In this document: piece after piece, positions 1-10,884 of the stretch
Layout of the letters: every line of letters begins with the position of its first letter
Numbering within the stretch: the first letter of the stretch is position 1
Assembly: GCA_951812785.1 (NCBI GenBank)
Contig: OX638335.1
Location: 647,501-711,500, forward strand
DNA length: 64,000 nucleotides
From: an uncultured Gammaproteobacteria bacterium
Lineage (GTDB): Bacteria; Pseudomonadota; Gammaproteobacteria; UBA4575
Reading direction: 5' to 3'
Program-made: the position numbers and the translations under genes
Notes under the pieces: generated by a model
What the model was told of the DNA's origin: nothing
Seen by the model: only the letters and a program-made list of their open reading frames with translations
Database searches by the model: none

Positions 1-2489
<2,489 letters not shown>

Positions 2490-2660
2490 ATAACACTCAA
2501 GCATATTGAGTGACGTGAAGTAACGTTTTAACGCTGACATACGACTTGAATTGAATGCATTTCCAGAATTTGCACTGAAATTGTTTTAAGCAATTTCCAG
2601 TACGTTCTCCATCCTTGGAGGTTGTAGTGCCAGTTAATTTAGCTGGAGAGCATGCCAAAT
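2490..2660 (+). other. 23S-5S internal transcribed spacer
   Basis: A spacer of about 170 nt without a tRNA gene. It begins with a short hairpin (ACTCAA...TTGAGT near 2495-2511) just after the 23S end, the kind of structure seen at rRNA processing sites. Confidence 0.8.
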
Positions 2661-2779
2661 TGCTTGGTGACCATAGCGAATGTGGCCCACCCGATCCCAT
2701 CTCGAACTCGGAAGTGAAACCGTTCAGCGCCGATGGTAGTGTGGGGTCTCCCCATGTGAGAGTAGGACATCGCCAGGCA
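2661..2779 (+). rRNA. rrf: 5S ribosomal RNA
   Basis: About 119 nt. The terminal stem is formed by TGCTTGGTGA at the 5' end and TCGCCAGGCA at the 3' end. The conserved core CCCATCTCGAACTCGGAAGTGAAAC is present in its usual place. It lies in the normal 23S-5S order and is followed directly by a terminator. Confidence 0.97.
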
Positions 2780-2785
2780 TTAATT

Positions 2786-2824
2786 TAAAAAACCCCGCAC
2801 TCGTTGAGTATGGGGTTTTTTTTG
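2786..2824 (+). terminator. Rho-independent terminator of the rRNA operon
   Basis: The stem AAAAACCCC pairs with GGGGTTTTT around CGCACTCGTTGAGTAT, followed by a run of eight or more T. It is placed 7 nt after the 5S gene. Confidence 0.92.
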
Positions 2825-2916
2825 TCCTTTATTAAATGTCTAGAAGTACGCGCTCTACAGTGGCTATAAAGATAGTCGATCAATGCATTAACATCTGTTG
2901 CAAAAAATTATAGAAA

Positions 2917-3078
2917 CTACTTTGCAGCAGATTTAATATTTTGCTTTGACTGAGAAGTTTGAGTATTTGTTAATTCTGTGTCGATAGCTTTTTGAATGGC
3001 AGCTTCAATGTCTTTAAACTTATGGCTAGCATCTTCTGATGATAGTTCCCCGTTGCTTTGAGATTTGGAATTGTTCAT
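2917..3078 (-). CDS. Small hypothetical protein (53 aa)
   Basis: An ATG at 3078 is preceded by GGAGATCAAC, a good Shine-Dalgarno at normal spacing, and the frame closes with TAG at 2917-2919. The product starts MNNSKSQSNGELSSEDASHK and ends with KSAAK. It is short, hydrophilic and rich in Ser, Asn, Gln, Lys and Glu. There is no signal peptide, membrane segment or cysteine, and a central amphipathic helix is plausible. It is convergent to the rRNA operon. I do not recognise the family; the ribosome-binding site is the main reason to call it. Confidence 0.55.
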   Translation of the reverse strand: MNNSKSQSNGELSSEDASHKFKDIEAAIQKAIDTELTNTQTSQSKQNIKSAAK

Positions 3079-3389
3079 GTTGATCTCCACAATAAATACC
3101 TTTGGTTAGCAGTTATATTTTTTGTAAATTAACTATCAATTCTTTTTCAGTATAAGGCAAGACCGTATAGGCAATTAGGCAATGATCCGAATATTCAAAT
3201 ATATCAATATAGTAATTTGCTAGTTTAGTTATATAGTAGGTTATTGAAGTACAAAGAAATAATATTTTATAAAATGCTTTAAGAGGGTGCAGAAAGCTGA
3301 CGCTATCAATGCATTAATATTTTTTAAGGGATGATTAAATCACATTGTGTATAGTCCTCATGTACATAAAAATAACATATAAAAATAGA

Positions 3390-3647
3390 ATGGATAACGT
3401 TATGACTAATAATCCTCAGCTTCTAGAGTCGAGTGTTTCTTTACAGTTTAATCCGCAAAACGTCCCGGAAATTCGAGAAGGATGTAGCAGCCCTGAACAT
3501 CTACTAAAAAGTAGAATTTTTTCTAAGTTTCTAGAAAAATACAAAATGGAATTCATTGGAAACTTAAGAAATCGAAAAGAAAATAAATTAGAAGTACAGA
3601 GTAAAATAAATTTAGGGAATTATATACTTACATTGACCCCAGAATGA
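3390..3647 (+). CDS. Hypothetical protein (85 aa)
   Basis: The frame is open from a TTG at 3345, but the ATG at 3390 (MDNVMTNNPQ) or the one at 3402 is the more natural start. The product is hydrophilic with a basic central part (EKYKMEFIGNLRNRKENK) and has no recognisable domain. Its last codons run into the left arm of the inverted repeat at 3634-3682, so the 3' end may have been set by an insertion. It is AT-rich like the host chromosome. Confidence 0.4.
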   Translation: MDNVMTNNPQLLESSVSLQFNPQNVPEIREGCSSPEHLLKSRIFSKFLEKYKMEFIGNLRNRKENKLEVQSKINLGNYILTLTPE

Positions 3648-3682
3648 TTATTTTTTGCGATAACCCTTGATTCCTGGGGTCA
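3634..3682. repeat. Inverted repeat TGACCCCAG / CTGGGGTCA
   Basis: Two perfect 9-nt arms (3634-3642 and 3674-3682) are separated by 31 nt. Weaker outer pairing (ACATT/AATGT) extends the structure. It could form a hairpin ending the upstream small gene or be part of a REP-like element; no T-run follows. It sits between chromosomal and foreign sequence. Confidence 0.55.
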
Positions 3683-3784
3683 GAATTTAATGTATAATGG
3701 GTCATTATGAAAACAGCAAAAACAATATCGGTTAAAAATTTTGGGAGTTATATACAATAGTGCCCAAGATCAAGGGAGATACAC

Positions 3785-3910
3785 ATGGCACAGAAAGCAC
3801 CCGGCAAGCACTATCGTGAAGGTATCAGCCTCGTAAAGCTGTTCAAGATGTTCCCTACCGACGAAGCCGCCGAGAAGTGATTTACCGAGGGACGCTAGGC
3901 CGATGAGTTT
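3785..3910 (+). pseudogene. IS1595-family transposase, N-terminal fragment
   Basis: The sequence GGGAGATACACATG gives a clear ribosome-binding site and start. The translation MAQKAPGKHYREGISLVKLF matches the conserved N-terminus of IS1595-type transposases, and continues KMFPTDEAAEK. Two codons that should be Trp are stops (EK*FTEGR*, TGA at about 3878 and TAG near 3897). Similarity is lost soon after. The fragment is more GC-rich than the flanking chromosome and marks the left edge of the foreign block. Confidence 0.75.
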
Positions 3911-4028
3911 GGGCACTATGTGTATATAATTCCCGAAATCCTTGCCTCGGAATTAATGAAATCGATGTCCGGTAATTCTGAAATCCGCAGCCTGCGTACA
4001 GGCCGGTGATGAGCAAGGCAAATTACCA

Positions 4029-4273
4029 ATGACAAGATGTCTGATGCGCCTTTTTATACTGGTTTTGGTGGGCCTTGTGCCTTCGCAGGCTTTTGCTGGG
4101 CTTGAGATTTGTAACAAAGTGCGCGTGGATAACGTGTGGGCCGCCGTCGGCTACAACACGCCTGAAGGATGGATTTCCAAAGGATGGTGGAGGCTTCTAC
4201 ACGGTGAGTGCAAGCGCGTTATAGGCGAAGACTTAGATAAGTCACACTATTATTACCGGATTATTACCGCGCG
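4029..4273 (+). pseudogene. DUF1036 protein, N-terminal part, frameshifted
   Basis: The product opens with a signal peptide (MTRCLMRLFILVLVGLVPSQ, likely cut after AFA) and runs into a DUF1036-like domain (GLEICNKVRVDNVWAAVGYN, then GWISKGWWRLLHGECKRVIG and DKSHYYYRI). After RIITA the frame is lost. The second half of the domain (DERYMFCTRDLGSFTIVGKE, then NCEARGYDR) continues in another frame from 4274, so a single indel near 4270 splits the domain. DUF1036 proteins are small secreted proteins known mainly from alphaproteobacteria. The GC-rich codon use matches the following gene. Confidence 0.75.
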
Positions 4274-6538
4274 GTGCCCGACGGGCTGGTTTGGGAAGAC
4301 GAGCGTTACATGTTCTGCACCAGAGATCTCGGTTCATTTACCATTGTGGGTAAGGAGAACTGCGAGGCCCGGGGCTACGACCGTCAGGCCTTCACCAGAA
4401 TCTCGTTGGACGACACCACCACAGAGTTGAGGATCACACTCACCCGCGACACCGCCACGGCGACCGCCACCATCACCGATGACGATGATGCGCCGGCCGG
4501 CATCGCGCTGAGCGTTGCCCCGACAACCCTCGCCGAGGGGGCCGGGGAGACCGAGATCACGGTGACGGCGACGGTTTCGGGCGGCACTCGCTTCGCCACC
4601 GATCAGACCGTGACGGTCAGCATCGCCGGCGACAGCGCTACGGAGACGGCGGATTTCGCCGCCGTGAGGGATTTCACCATCGCGGTTCCGGCCGGCGCGG
4701 CCAGCGCCAGCGGCACCTTCGCGCTGATCCCGGTCGCCGACACGCTCGACGAGGCCGACGAGACGGTCACGGTCTCAGGCCGCTTCGGCGGCACCGATGC
4801 CACCGCCGCCAGCCTCACCATCACCGATGACGATGATGCGCCGGACCTGTCGATTGCCGATGTCAGCATAAACGAAGGCGCCAGCGGCACGGCGACCTTC
4901 ACGGTCACCCTGGGCGCGGCCTCGGGCCGGGCGGTCAGCGTCGATTATGCCACCAGCGACGGCACGGCGACGGCGGGCAGCGACTATACGGCGGCCAGCG
5001 GCACCCTGACCTTCGCCGCCGGGGAGACGACGCAGACCATCGACGTCGCGGTGACTGGCGATGCCCTCGACGAGGCCGACGAGACCTTCACCGTCACCTT
5101 GCGCGATCCGGTCAATGCCCGCCTCACCACCGCCACCATCACCGATGACGATGATGCGCCGGCCCGGGAGCGCCTGAACCGTGTCAACGATGCGATCCTA
5201 CCGGAGTTGTCACGTGCGTTGACCTCGAATGCGGCCGGGGCCGTGGCCGACCGCGTCGAGGCTGCGGCCTCCGGCATGCGAAGGGAAGCAACCCTGTCCA
5301 TATCGGGAGAACCGACTATCCTGCGATTTCTCCAGGCAAACGAGGAAGCACTGAATCAGGGCAGCCTGGATGTAGAGGAGATGCTTGGCAGCAGCTCCTT
5401 TGCCTTGCCTCTCGCGACCGGTGACCTGATGTTCTGGGGGACGGGGCAATACCGCAACCTCTCCGGAAGGAACGAGGCGGTGACCTGGGCGGGTGATGTC
5501 TTCGGGGCGCATGTCGGTGTCGATGGATGGATAGCACCCGAAGTTCTGGGCGGCCTGATGCTTTCGTGGTCAAAAAGCACATTCAGCTACACGGACCAGC
5601 TTTCGGGAGAACCGGCGTTAAAGGGGACCCACAAAAGTCGGATGACCGGAATACATCCTTATGTCGGCTGGGTCTTGCCTAATGACCTGAACATGTGGGC
5701 CAGCGCAGGTTACAGCTGGGGAGAGCTGGAAATTGACGATGAACAGGCAGGCCTTGCGCACAGTGACATGCGGATGCTTATGCTGGCGTTTGGAGGCAGT
5801 GGTCAACTGGCGGCGACCGACGCGCTGATCCCGGGCGGGGAGAACAGGCTGCGGCTGAAGGGCGACGCCATATTTGAACGCTTGGACGTTTCGGGGGATG
5901 GCACACTGATTGATCCCCGAACGACGAACACCCACCGCCTGCGGTTTGTGCTGGAAGGGTCACATGACCAGACATTATCCTCGACCGCGTCGCTGGTTTC
6001 GTCTCTGGAACTGGGCGTGCGCCACGACGGTGGTGACGGTTTGACGGGTTTCGGGCTGGAACTGGGAGGCGGAATCAAATATGTGGACCGGTCCCGGGGC
6101 CTGACCGTAGCGGCCAATGCGCGTCGCCTTGTGGCGCATCAGGCGGACCTTAGCGAATGGGACGGGGATTTCTCCATCCTGCTTGATCCGCGGGTGGATG
6201 GAAGGGGCCCCTTCTTCAGCATGGCTGCGGCTTATGACGCAACATCCAGTGGTGTTCCGCAATTGTGGTCTCAGGGAATGACTGGCGCAATCGGTAACGA
6301 TGGCGCACAGGGCGCGCGGATAGAGGCCGAGGTTGGCTATGGGACAGGGCTGGGGGGCGGTCTCCTGACGACCTATGGCGGGGTTTCATTTATGGACGGA
6401 GGCGCACGGGATTATCGCCTGGGCAGCCGATTTACGATCGCTCCGTCGCTGGATACCAGCCTTGAAGTCACACGGCGGGAACCTGCGGGCGGCAAAGCCA
6501 AGCATGGCGTGGGGCTGCAACTGCAACTGCGTTGGTAG
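4274..6538 (+). CDS. DUF1036 C-terminal half fused to Calx-beta repeats and an autotransporter barrel
   Basis: A long GC-rich open frame (754 codons, from a GTG that is unlikely to be the native start). In order: the end of a DUF1036 domain (residues 1-45), Calx-beta-like repeats each closing with TITDDDDAP (residues about 65, 184 and 292), and a C-terminal region of about 450 residues with alternating hydrophobic and aromatic segments ending in LQLQLRW, as expected for an outer-membrane autotransporter beta-barrel. The intact protein would have been secreted through the signal peptide at 4029 and anchored in the outer membrane with Ca-binding repeats outside. With the frameshift at about 4270 the barrel product lacks a signal peptide and is probably not exported. 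Base composition differs strongly from the host. Confidence 0.75.
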   Translation: MPDGLVWEDERYMFCTRDLGSFTIVGKENCEARGYDRQAFTRISLDDTTTELRITLTRDTATATATITDDDDAPAGIALSVAPTTLAEGAGETEITVTATVSGGTRFATDQTVTVSIAGDSATETADFAAVRDFTIAVPAGAASASGTFALIPVADTLDEADETVTVSGRFGGTDATAASLTITDDDDAPDLSIADVSINEGASGTATFTVTLGAASGRAVSVDYATSDGTATAGSDYTAASGTLTFAAGETTQTIDVAVTGDALDEADETFTVTLRDPVNARLTTATITDDDDAPARERLNRVNDAILPELSRALTSNAAGAVADRVEAAASGMRREATLSISGEPTILRFLQANEEALNQGSLDVEEMLGSSSFALPLATGDLMFWGTGQYRNLSGRNEAVTWAGDVFGAHVGVDGWIAPEVLGGLMLSWSKSTFSYTDQLSGEPALKGTHKSRMTGIHPYVGWVLPNDLNMWASAGYSWGELEIDDEQAGLAHSDMRMLMLAFGGSGQLAATDALIPGGENRLRLKGDAIFERLDVSGDGTLIDPRTTNTHRLRFVLEGSHDQTLSSTASLVSSLELGVRHDGGDGLTGFGLELGGGIKYVDRSRGLTVAANARRLVAHQADLSEWDGDFSILLDPRVDGRGPFFSMAAAYDATSSGVPQLWSQGMTGAIGNDGAQGARIEAEVGYGTGLGGGLLTTYGGVSFMDGGARDYRLGSRFTIAPSLDTSLEVTRREPAGGKAKHGVGLQLQLRW
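4469..5162 (+). repeat. Three copies of an identical 28-bp Calx-beta linker sequence
   Basis: The same 28 bases, beginning ACCATCACCGATGACGATGA, occur at 4469-4496, 4817-4844 and 5135-5162. Each encodes TITDDDDAP at the end of a Calx-beta unit. Identity at the DNA level across repeats that are otherwise diverged suggests recent duplication or conversion and allows changes in repeat number. Confidence 0.85.
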
Positions 6539-7237
6539 CGGGTCGCCCGTGAAGAATCTGTTCTTGCACATTTTTGGCGGTTCATGCGGCTTTGGATTGA
6601 TGAGTTGTAGATTGGCATTCGATTGCTGCCAATGTGAGGATCAGGAATTGGACGCCTCTAAAAACCGTGCATTTTGGGATGTGATCTGATTCACTTGAGG
6701 TGGGAGGATTTTGGTTATGCACGCGCTTGGATTGTTTGATTTGACGGATCATCTTGCTCGGCTTTCTACGACGGGCGACCCGCTTGAAGCTCTGGAGAGC
6801 GCCGTCGATTTCGAAAACTTCCGTCCGGTCCTGGTCAATGCGCTTGATTATGGGGATCGGCCCAAGGGTGGGCGACCACCCTATGACCCTGTTGTGATGT
6901 TTAAGGTTCTGGTCCTGGCGTCGATGCACAATCTGAGCGACGAGCGCATGGAGTTTCTGATCCGCGATCGCTTCAGCTGGCTGCGTTTCCTGGGATTTCA
7001 GATCGGGGAGCCAACCCCGGACCAAAAGACGATCTGGCTCTTCAGAGAGAAGCTGACCCAGGCGGGCGCTTTCAAGGCGCTGTTTTCGGCGTTTGAAGCT
7101 CAGCTGCGAGACCGCGGCTACAAGCCCACTGGCGGACAGATCGTGGATGCGACCCTTGTCTCTGCACCGCGCCAGCGCATGACGAAAGCAGAAAAGGAGC
7201 GCACCAAGGCGGGCGAAAGCGCGGCCGACATCTGGCC

Positions 7238-7272
7238 CCCTCTCGGACATTGCGGCGCAATGCCCGAGAGGG
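7238..7272. repeat. 35-bp palindrome inside the IS5 transposase
   Basis: CCCTCTCGG-A-CATTGCG, centre G at 7255, then CGCAATG-C-CCGAGAGGG: sixteen of seventeen positions pair. It lies between codons for DIWP and DDPAK, where IS5 transposases normally continue directly (DIWPDEPAKA). The palindrome with its flank adds about 13 residues while keeping the frame. Confidence 0.85.
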
Positions 7273-7529
7273 CAGTGGATGATCCGGCCAAGGCAGCACA
7301 AAAGGACACGGATGCACGTTGGATGGTCAAGTATTCAAAGGCCAAAACCACCGAGGAGGGCGAGAAGGACGCGGGCCTTGTCGATATCTCGGTCCCGCAC
7401 TTTGGTTATAAGAACCACGTGTCCATCGACCGCAAATGGCGCTTCATCCTCGGCGAGACTGGCACGAATGCGGCTCGGTATGACGGGCATGAACTCTCCT
7501 CGGTTCTGGATAAGGGGATTTTGTTGAGA

Positions 7530-8474
7530 GGGATATTCACGCCCGAAGCGTGGCGTGATTCAAGATCGTATCCTCAACAACACGACCGATCCCTCTCATG
7601 TCCCTGTCTACCACCGCCCTGTACTGCTGTCTTGCCGATTTTGCTGAAACCTTCGAGGGGGACCTGGGAGCGTCATAGCCTGATCCCGACAGGCCGCAAA
7701 CGGCGGCGGGCGGGCAAGCTTCTTTGGGCGAAATGCTATTCATCATGGTGTTGTTCCATCTCTCTCCGTTCAAGGATTTTAAACACTTCTGGATACATGG
7801 CGTGGAACAGAAATATCGTGACTGCTTTGGCGATCTGCCTTCATACGGGCGCTTTGTCGCCCTCATGCCGCGCCTTTTTGCGCCGTTTTGCGTACTGCTC
7901 CACAGCCTGTCGGGCGAAGAAACCGGGATCTATATTGCCGACAGCACCAAACTGGCCGTGTGCGCCAACCCGCGCATCAGCGCAACCGCACCTTCAGGGG
8001 GTTGGCGGCGCGCGGGCGCTCGAGCATGAGTTGGTTCTTCGGCTTCAAGCTGCACGTGGTGATGAACCACAAGGGCGAATTGATGGCTGTCAAGATCACG
8101 CCTGGCAATACCGATGACCGCGCACCGCTGGCCGACATGGTCGCGGAACTCCAGGGAAAACTGCTTGCAGACAAGGGCTACATCTCGCGTGATCTCTTCA
8201 CCCGGCTCTGGAGACAAGGGTTGCATCTGATCACGGGTATCCGCAGGAACATGAAGAACCACTTGATGCCGATTCTGGACAAACTGCTGTTACGAAAGAG
8301 ATTTATCGTGGAAACTCTGTTCGACAAACTTAAGTCCGGGATGGGACTCGAACACACGCGCCACAGATCGCCAACAAACGCATTCGTTCACATCCTGTCC
8401 TGCCCTGGTGGCCTATGTTCTTGGCAAAACCAAAATCAGAATGAACGACATCGCTTATCCATAACTCGGGTTGG
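7530..8474 (+). mobile_element. IS982-family element, degenerate, nested in IS5
   Basis: Transposase pieces in several frames match the IS982 type. From 7724: [20 protein letters not shown] and [20 protein letters not shown], then [15 protein letters not shown]. In another frame from about 8026: [20 protein letters not shown], then LLADKGYISRDLFTRLW, GIRRNMKNHLMPILDKLLLR and VETLFDKLKSGMGLEHTRHR. At least three frameshifts make it inactive. The IS5 sequence on both sides shows a similar 10 bp (CTGGATAAGG before, TTGGATGAGG after), a possible diverged target duplication. The exact left end is not resolved. Confidence 0.8.
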
Positions 8475-8681
8475 ATGAGGCAAACAGCTCGAAGCCTGTT
8501 TGGGCCGATACAGGGTATCGCTCGGCCAGGAACGAAGACTGGCTCAAAGCGCAGGGCTATCGTTCGCACATTCACAGCAAGAAACCGCGCGGAAAACCCA
8601 TGGCCAAACATATCCGCCGAGGCAACGCCACACGGTCAGCCATTCGACCTGTCCGACGAATTTCCACTGCCCCAGAGTTGG

Positions 8682-9046
8682 TTATGGCATGCTTGCGGTG
8701 AAGTCGCGATTGACCTTGTCGTCCGGGCACGGTTGGGATGTGTCAGGATTGGTCGTGATCGGCTTCTGGTCGCGCACAACGCCCTGTATTCCCATGGCTT
8801 TCATCAGACGTTCCACTGTGCAGCGGGCAATGTCGTGATTATTCCGCCGCAGCTCGTGCCAGATTTTGCGCGCACCATATCGCTTGCCGCTATCATTAAA
8901 GGCGTCTTTGATCTTCTTTCGATTTATTGCGTCTTGTTTGGCTCGGTCTGACGCCAGATCAGGATCACGGGCAATGGCTGCATGTGCATAGAAAGTGGAA
9001 GGGGCAAACGGACACGGTTTGTTGTGCCTGGTTTGATGAATGTAAA
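8682..9046 (-). pseudogene. IS3-family transposase OrfB, N-terminal fragment
   Basis: Read on the minus strand, the product has the helix-turn-helix_21-like N-terminal part of IS3 OrfB: FAPSTFYAH, then KIKDAFNDSGKRYGARKIWH, ARCTVERLMKAMGIQGVVRD and TSQPCPDDKVNRDFTA. It stops exactly where the DDE catalytic core should begin, at the junction with the IS5 remnant. GC content is that of the foreign block. Confidence 0.8.
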
Positions 9047-9054
9047 CCACCCTC

Positions 9055-9411
9055 AGTCAAGCTTGATAACAAGCCTGCAAGCATTCTGCTACCATCTGCA
9101 CAGACGAATGGCGGGGCTATTCAAGCATTAGTGGCGATACCCATCACAAGGTCAATCATTCAGCCAAAAGCAGTATGTTGATGGATTAGCCCATACTAAC
9201 GGCATAGAAAGCGTATGGGCGGTATTAAAGCGGGGGTTCTACGGCACCTATCATCAATTTAGCACCAAACACCTAGATCGTTATGTTAATGAATTACCCT
9301 TGTAGGTTAAACAAGGGTAATTGTGCCATTGATACCATAGATAGGATCAGTGCCTTGGTAAGGAATGCAGGCGATAAGAGATTAAGTTATAGGGAATTGA
9401 TCGGGGATTAA
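9055..9411 (+). pseudogene. IS1595-family transposase, C-terminal fragment
   Basis: The DDE core can be read with frameshifts: TDEWRGYSSISGDTHHKVNH, then QYVDGLAHTNGIESVWAVLK with RGFYGTYHQFSTKHLDRYVN, then CAIDTIDRISALVRNAGDKR ending LSYRELIGD and TAA. The TDEW aspartate and the ESVW glutamate are catalytic positions of this family. There are frameshifts near 9172 and 9295. It is AT-rich, unlike the N-terminal IS1595 fragment at 3785, so the two probably come from different elements. Confidence 0.75.
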
Positions 9412-9417
9412 GGTGCT

Positions 9418-9549
9418 ATGAACCCAAAAGAATCAAAAGCCTTTAAGAAGGCCATTACCGAGATATTACTAGGTAATGGTAAGCGGGCCCAATACCAAAA
9501 CAAAAAGCCGACTCAACAAGAATTAAAAACCCATTGGAAGTTGGTATAA
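9418..9549 (+). CDS. Small hypothetical protein (43 aa), possible IS1595 passenger
   Basis: The ATG lies 6 nt after the stop of the IS1595 transposase remnant with AAGGTG upstream. The product is basic (MNPKESKAFKKAITEILLGN, ending LKTHWKLV). Several IS1595 elements carry passenger genes, and the position suggests this was one, but I do not recognise the family. Confidence 0.4.
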   Translation: MNPKESKAFKKAITEILLGNGKRAQYQNKKPTQQELKTHWKLV

Positions 9550-9620
9550 GCAAAGAAGCCCCCAAAACGGGGATTTAAAGTATAAACTTCCACCAGGTTG
9601 GATGAGGAGATATTATCACA

Positions 9621-9698
9621 ATGGAAAATCACTCTGATTTTACATTTATCACGAACGAAAAGGAACAAAATCTTCTTGAACGCTTCAAGGCGCTAATC
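9621..9698 (+). pseudogene. Helicase (PLD-domain type) N-terminus cut by IS481
   Basis: The ATG at 9621, with GAGGAG upstream, begins MENHSDFTFITNEKEQNLLE and RFKALI. This resembles the opening of large helicase proteins with an N-terminal phospholipase-D-like domain found in defence regions. The frame passes directly into the left end of IS481 copy A at 9699. Only 26 codons remain, so the assignment is tentative. Confidence 0.4.
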
Positions 9699-10795
9699 TG
9701 TAGTAGCTCAGACCTGATCGTACCGTTACCGGTTATTGATAGGAGTCTGTCAGTTTAGATGTGAGCTAAATTCTTTTCAGCCCAAATCAATTTACCATCC
9801 ATTAACCTGTCCATGGGTATTCTACCACCGCCCATGTTGCCTTGATGAGTGCGTTCATTGTGATCAGTTTCTATCCAGTTGTCTTGATCTTTTGGTCAAT
9901 CCTCCCTGGTTGAGTACCGTTTTTTCCTGAAGGTAATTTGATAAAACTCATTCAGAGATGCCATGGGTGTTGCGGTGATCAATGTCGTTAATGGCCAGGT
10001 ATCACGGATCGTCATGATGCTCCACGCGCCCACAATATTCTGTGCCTCTGTCGGTTAAACTACGTAGCATCGGCAAGGCATGCTTTTCAAAAAACGGTAG
10101 CACCTCATCAAAGAGTAGGTCTGCGAAGGCGATCTTGCTGTAGGTGTCTACGAACGTTTGCGGGTATAGCCGACCAACACCTTTGAGGTGGCCTAAGTCA
10201 CCAGGATGTGCCGTGTCAATCTCACCACAGGCCTCGTCATCCTGTTTCTCAAGGGCGGCGATCTGTGCATCGCTTAAGATAATGCCCTCCTTGGCAATTT
10301 CTTCTTCGAGTGCTTTGAGTCGTTTCTTGAAGTGCTCTAGAGTATGGCGCAGCCAAACGCAACGCACACCGCTACCAGCGATCAACACACCAGTTCATTG
10401 CTGCTTCGATGTCGCCCAACCGCGGGCTGTTCAATCGCTGACGTAACCCCTGCATGTGCTGTGGGTTCATCCACACGGTTTTTAACATCGGCTGTTCTAC
10501 GACTCTTGTCAATCCGTGAGTCAATGCCACCTTCTTCAACCCGCTGTTGATAACGATAGAATGTGTCTCGCGACACCCCCATGACTTGACAGGCGCTAGA
10601 TACGTTGCCCAGTTCTTCTGCTAAGTTAAGCAAGCCCGCCTTGTGTTTAAGGATTGGATTGTTAGTATGAAGCATGAGAGTTACCTGCAATTTTGGTTTG
10701 ATTTAAAGATTTCAACACCTTTATCAAAACGGGTAACTCTCGCTTTTGCAACTCTTGTGGGCTGCTAATTGTCAGATCGGGTCTGAACTATTACA
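9699..10795 (-). mobile_element. IS481-family element, copy A (defective)
   Basis: The ends are inverted repeats starting TGTAGTAGCTCAGACCTGAT (left) and TGTAATAGTTCAGACCCGAT (right, on the minus strand). The transposase on the minus strand is split: 10690-10382 carries the HTH part (ILKHKAGLLNLAEELGNVSS, then ACQVMGVSRDTFYRYQQRVE) and 10388-10002 carries the start of the DDE core (TDRGTEYCG). About 40 nt of the core and the LRKRG segment are missing compared with copy B, and the last third is frameshifted. It cannot transpose by itself. No clear target duplication is seen. Confidence 0.88.
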
Positions 10796-10882
10796 TTTAA
10801 TCTTCCTCAAAATGGCCGATGAGCAGAAAACGACTAAGGCTTTTTATGATACCGAAGAACTATTACTAGCTTCTCTCAATTA
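10796..10882 (+). pseudogene. Fragment sharing 25 bp with hsdM, then unknown C-terminus
   Basis: Directly after IS481 copy A an open frame reads LIFLKMADEQKTTKAFYDTE and ends ELLLASLN before TAA at 10880. Its first 25 bp (10800-10824) are identical to hsdM at 12526-12550 (IFLKMADE). The rest is not HsdM and is not recognised. It is probably the remains of a gene lost when the IS copies recombined. Confidence 0.45.
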
Positions 10883-10884
10883 AC

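Larger units (their letters stand above)
6711..8640 (+). mobile_element. IS5-family element, transposase interrupted by IS982 and truncated
   Basis: The frame from about 6711 reads as an IS5-type transposase: MHALGLFDLTDHLARL, then GGRPPYDPVVMFKVLVLASM, GGQIVDATLVSAPRQRMTKA and FGYKNHVSIDRKWRF, with the first catalytic Asp in IVDAT. After GHELSSVLDKG (about 7520) it is interrupted by an IS982-type element. It resumes after 8474 (LDEANSSKPVWADTGYRSAR, second catalytic Asp in VWADT) and is cut near 8640, losing the glutamate region and right end. A 35-bp palindrome is inserted in frame at 7238-7272. The element is GC-rich and foreign to this chromosome; it cannot be active. Confidence 0.85.

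Noticed and set aside
4384-6262. Long minus-strand open frames opposite the Calx-beta/autotransporter gene.
   Set aside because: They arise from GC-rich codon structure on the coding strand; their translations are low-complexity (Ser/Val/Ala) and match nothing.
6582-7301. 239-codon minus-strand frame opposite the IS5 transposase.
   Set aside because: The plus strand clearly encodes the transposase; the antisense frame is a composition shadow.
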